In this document: positions 60,190 through 64,000 of the stretch, piece after piece
Layout of the letters: every line of letters starts with the position of its first letter
Numbering within the stretch: the first letter of the stretch is position 1
Assembly (NCBI RefSeq): GCF_028640845.1
Contig: NC_080539.1
Coordinates: 193,635,436-193,699,435, forward strand
Length of the DNA: 64,000 nucleotides
Source: Ahaetulla prasina
Taxonomy: Eukaryota > Chordata > Lepidosauria > Squamata > Colubridae
Direction of reading: 5' to 3'
Notes under the pieces: generated by a model
Databases searched by the model: none
Told to the model about the DNA's origin: nothing
What the model saw: the letters and a program-made list of their open reading frames with translations, nothing else
Position numbers and translations under genes: made by a program

Positions 60190-60690
60190 AGCAGGTACAA
60201 GGTGAATCATGCAATGATCAGAGTGTCCTACAGCTGCTTGTAGGGCAAGATAAAGGTAAAGGACAAGGTAAAGACCGAGAAGCATCTTTTAGTGTTGTGT
60301 TGCAATGGTCTAAAGTATTCTTGCCTCTAGTGGGACAATTGACATGCTGAAGTATTTTGGTAGCTCTTTCCTTAAGTTTGCCTTGTTTAGATCTCCCAAA
60401 ATAATGGCCAGTGAATCGGGGTATTTGGCTTCAGCCTCCATAATTTGGTCAGCTAGAATTCGTAATGCCTTGTTTACACAGGCTTGTGGTAGGACATAAA
60501 CAGCAATTAAAAGAAATGAGGAAAATTCACAAGGTGAATAGTATGGTTTGCAGTTGATAATTAATGTCTCTAAGTTTTTGTCACAGAATTTGTAAATTAC
60601 AGTTAAATCCTGACACCAGCTGTTGTTAATATATAAGCATAAGCCTCCTCCCTTCTTTTTATCAGATGTTTCTGTAATTCTGTAATTCTA
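60190..60690 (-). pseudogene. LINE endonuclease C-terminal fragment
   Basis: Across minus-strand frames the order is KKKGGGLCLYINNSWCQDL, LIINCKPYYSPCEF, LAIILGDLN (the GDFN-type box) and GHSDHCMIHLVPAYR (the SDH box with the catalytic His). This is the C-terminal half of an apurinic-type endonuclease. The N-terminal half is missing, so the insertion is 5'-truncated here. A local duplication of 'aaggtaaag(g)ac' near 60250-60275 disturbs the frame. Confidence 0.8.
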
Positions 60691-62134
60691 AAGAAAACTT
60701 AACTGAAGTTTAACTTTACAAGGAATAACAATTCATTTTTAACAGAATCTAAACTTAAACATAGTTAAATACAAATCTTGGAATTTTAGAAAGTAGATTG
60801 TAGTAAACTGAGAATAGTGCTAAGTTATATCGTATGGCAGAAATATATAATGGAAAAAGGAAATCAAGATGGGTGAAGTCAGTGTAGCAATCCAAAATAT
60901 TTTCTGAAGATCTGAAAGCTGAAATTGACACATAGTAAATAATTTTTAAAAATGGCGATGAAGGAGTGCCATATAAACAAAAGTTAGAGAAGCAGGTAAA
61001 GAAGTAACCTTGAGAACTGAAGTGCATGCAGTGGTGTCAGTGAAAGTTGTTAAAAACATCAAACATTTTTTTTAGAAATATTCAAAATACATAAAAAGTA
61101 ATAAATATACTACCTGCTCTAAAAAGACATCAGAAAGTTAACATGTAGGAAAGAAAAGACAGCGACACACCACCTACTTTGGCTTAGCTTTCAATAATGG
61201 TGCATCTACCAGGCAAGTGTGAAAGCCACAATGACAAGGGTAATTGAAACCAGATATAGACTAAAACACAGTCAGGAATATTTATTTACTTTAAATTAGT
61301 TTAAATCTCAGATGAATTGCAAAGAAGGATACTGAAGGAATTTGCTAATGGCTGACCAAATCCTTATATATTATCTTTGAGAAATCCTGGAAAATAGGTA
61401 AATTCCCAAATGACCAGAAGATATGAAATGTATATTGAAAATGAGAGAAAGGGAAGAAAAGCAATCTACAGGCTGTCTGGCCTTTCTTAGGTGTTGGGAG
61501 AAATTAAAGATTAATATTTAAGAAAATAATACAATAATTGCCAGATGTCATTTTACTGTCAGAAGCAAGGCCTATCAATTAATTTTATTACTCTTATTAC
61601 TGCAAAGGTTCCAATCACTGGTCTTCTTCAAATTGGAATTTATTTGTTTATTTGTTAAATTTATTTGCTGCCTATCTCACCATGCTACTCTAGGCAGCTT
61701 ACCACAATAGAAAGGAAGAAATGAAAACAGTGTAAACAGAACAGAAGGAAATATAATAATAACATAAATGAAATAAACAATGGGAATGAGAATACAATGG
61801 GAAACAATGGGAATACATCAATATTATAACTGAAAACATAGATGGGTGAAGAGCAAGGGGGCTATCAATCTAGCAACCACCTCCAGTGTGGAGTTCCCCC
61901 GTTTGGATCCCAGGCCAACCAGCAAATCCAGATCTTTAGGCCCTCGTGAAATGAAATATCAAATTTCAAAGGAAAAAAATAACAGTTTCAGATCTTTGAA
62001 CGCTTTAGCATTTTTACTGATTATTTGAATTAAGGAAATCTTACTAAATTCATTGATACAGTCAGATGAGATATCCCATTTTCAATGTGTCAGACCTGCC
62101 CAATCTGATCTCTTTGGAAAGAAAGACCCTCAAC
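60691..62134. other. intronic sequence; one weak repeat patch
   Basis: About 1.4 kb. A patch at 61645-61715 ('tatttgctgcctatctcacc' then 'actctaggcagcttaccaca') resembles a LINE/SINE 3' end of the L2 type on the minus strand but is too diverged to call firmly. Nothing else recognised. Confidence 0.5.
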
Positions 62135-62191
62135 CAGTAGTGGGATTCAGCCAGGTCACACCACTTTGGGAGAACCGGTTGTTATTGAGCT
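62135..62191 (+). mobile_element. hAT MITE fragment, CAGTGGTGGG family
   Basis: CAGTAGTGGGATTCAGCCAG, then 'accactttgggagaaccggt' and 'tgtta', matches the left half of 9665-9801. No right terminus or target duplication is found, so the copy is broken. Confidence 0.75.
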
Positions 62192-63755
62192 GGAGACTAG
62201 GTGTTTTGGGAATGGCCAGTGTTTGGAGCAATTGACATTCCTTTCCCAGCATCTTAGTGTCCTTGAAGGCTGGCATGGACTGGTTCAAAGCATCCCTGGT
62301 CTTTCTCAACTCTCATTTCCCCCCTCCCTATTTCCCATCATATACTAACACAGGTTTATTGCCCTTTTATTCCTACCCCCATGCCCCCTCCCCGCTAGCT
62401 TTTGATGGCAGGATGCCAGCAAGGCTTCAAGCTAAAGATGGCAGACCTAACAAAATCTTTAGGTTTAAGAGAACATAGCAGTTTCAAAGAATAAGATAGT
62501 AGACCTCTTCTTCACTATTTGAAATTTCAGGACATGAAGTAATGTTTTAAATATTAATATTAACAGTAAAAGCAGTTTGATAATGACACTAATTACAGAG
62601 AGAGGGTGTGAGCTCTCCTTGAGAGGATTCTTCCAGTGCAAGGAGTTAGTTTCAGTGACTTACATGGTCCCTTCCAATTGTTTTCTGGCTGATTCTCAAG
62701 AGGAATTTGCTTGGCTAATAACTTTTAACTTTCTCCATTTTCTGTTTCCTCCTTCTTCAATTTATAGCATAATTCCCTGTTTTCAGGAAAATAAACTATT
62801 GTTTCTGTACATCTCTTACTATAAAACTGTAACACCTACAGTCAGTGATTAGCAAGGAGTCAGCAGTATCATCTTAAGCCTTTGGAAATGACAAACCAAT
62901 GACTGGGGGTTTCAAATCTGATCTGACATGAAAAGTCTTATAGTACTGTAATATAATATGCAGTATTTGATGTGATGGCAACACTGGACCTTGCAGTTTC
63001 AAGTTGTTCCACAATGGTGAAACAAGAAGCAAACAATAGTTTCTTAAATAGTAGCTTGATCATCAGATGATCTGCTCATGGTTATAGATGTATTTATTAT
63101 CTTTCAACTGATATGAGAATGTCACATTTTCATATAACCAGGTATTTCTACATCTCCTAATCCTTTCATTCTTCTGATTTTTTAAAATGGTCCTAGCTAT
63201 AAGATACTGAACTGCAAATCCATCTCTGATCTCCTACATGAATGTCACTCCATGAATGTTTTGGCGCACTTCCCTGCTAAATGCAAACAGTCAGTTACAT
63301 GGATAGCAATTACAGAGAAATTAGAAAGACAGGATGTCATATCAGAGTGGCAGTATTTGTTCCTGTTGTAATTTAATGAGAGCTAATATTCACAGCAATA
63401 CTTGCATACTGAACTTGTAGCTGAAGCTGTCAGTATCTAATGAGTCCTTTCCAGAGTGTTTATCCAGCATTTGCTATTCATTTACATAATATATACATTA
63501 TGGATACAGGGCTACCATAGTATTCAAATCTACAAAAAATACAGAGAAGATTTACTTGCTGAATAAAAGCATAGTACAAAAGGAGATACAATAGGACTAG
63601 GTAGCACTCCAGGACTGTTTTTTACTGCACCCAAAATTGACCCATAGAGCTTTCATAAACTAATTAAACACCAGTTTACTTTATTGATTAGCCCTTGGGG
63701 CATAGGAAAGTGTAGGGTTCCAGTCAAAAATTATTACTATAATCTGATAAAAAAA
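62192..63755. other. intronic sequence, nothing recognised
   Basis: About 1.6 kb, no recognised transposon or exon. Open frames at 62257-62478 and 62577-62852 have no recognisable pattern. Confidence 0.55.
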
Positions 63756-63838
63756 CAATTTAAAATAGAATTTGATAAAATTCAATTTAAAATGAAATTG
63801 TAATAAAATACAGTTTAAAATGACATTGGAATAAAATG
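63756..63838. repeat. 28-bp tandem repeat, three units
   Basis: Three consecutive units starting CAATTTAAAATAG..., CAATTTAAAATGAAATTG... and CAGTTTAAAATGACATTGG..., each ending in ATAAAAT(T/A/G). Unit 1 is 27 bp and the next two are 28 bp. A degenerate fourth unit may follow, in an AT-only patch to about 63870. Confidence 0.85.
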
Positions 63839-64000
63839 CAATAATTTAATATATATATAAATAAAATATGATAAAATTATATTTCAGTATCACCCCTACA
63901 ATCTACCCAATCAATCTCACATATGCAGATCTCAACTGAACTATTTTACTTAAGTACTGTGCTGTGTCAAATGTTATTTTCAGATTCTGGCCGCACATAA

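Larger units (their letters stand above)
57888..60690 (-). mobile_element. CR1/L2-group LINE, 2.8 kb, ATTCT-tailed
   Basis: The largest element in the window. Plus-strand view: the 3' tail AATAGAATAGAATAGAATAG (57888-57910), then 'tttttattggtcaagtgtga' and a 3' UTR with a local duplication of 'cacttaatgatagtcatagg' (about 58008-58070). Next come ORF2 remnants running toward 60690. In minus-strand order they are part of the endonuclease ('ILGDLN' and 'GHSDH' boxes), a connector, reverse transcriptase and a C-terminal domain. Frameshifts and at least one stop (TGA at 58852-58854) break it. It is jockey-superfamily, nearest the L2/L3/CR1 group, possibly the snake CR1-L3 type. A second copy lies at 28083-29000. 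The 5' end is truncated within the endonuclease. Confidence 0.9.

Overview
The window is a 64 kb stretch of a squamate reptile genome, most likely a snake. Two things point there. A single protein-coding exon matches the vertebrate receptor tyrosine kinase ERBB4. The repeat content is typically squamate: a Sauria-type tRNA SINE with an ACCTTT-type tail, CR1 and L2-clade LINEs, an L1, hAT and mariner-like short DNA transposons, and LINE 3' ends that run into AATAG/ATTCT pentanucleotide microsatellites. 'Snake' rather than 'lizard' is an inference from that pentanucleotide pattern.

The only gene evidence is the 186-bp exon at 24647-24832 (+), equivalent to ERBB4 exon 20. It encodes the kinase segment from the alpha-C-helix glutamate through the hinge to the alpha-E region, between an AG acceptor and a GTAAGT donor. 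At least 24.6 kb of intron 19 lies upstream and at least 39.1 kb of intron 20 downstream. I did not recognise exons 19 or 21. Most open reading frames outside the exon are chance ORFs or remnants of LINE proteins.

Intron 19 (1-24646) holds several mariner-like elements (2065-2833, 8669-8750, 10081-10432, 21632-21960) and hAT elements with 8-bp target duplications (9445, 9665, 16948, 18032, 22676). It also holds an internally deleted L1 (12551-13900, minus), CR1 fragments (15505-15757 plus; 22222-23520 minus), a tRNA-SINE with an L2-like 3' end (16044-16302), and an old minus-strand L2-clade LINE (17420-18800).

Intron 20 (24833-64000) holds two more hAT elements (25146-25515, 28166-28300), the second nested in a LINE. 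It also carries L2 3' ends (31532, 34237, 39651, 49355), a Sauria SINE with a 10-bp target duplication (36487-36782), a 214-bp solo LTR (37801-38014), a CR1 3' end (38225-39025), and a nested-repeat patch at 48857-50330. The largest element is a 2.8 kb LINE at 57888-60690 that retains part of the endonuclease and the reverse transcriptase. Several long microsatellites sit directly at LINE 3' ends.

I saw no operon-like gene cluster, CRISPR array, RNA gene or other candidate for a new biological system. The interest lies in transposon structure, nesting order and SINE-LINE pairing inside a large, slowly evolving developmental gene.
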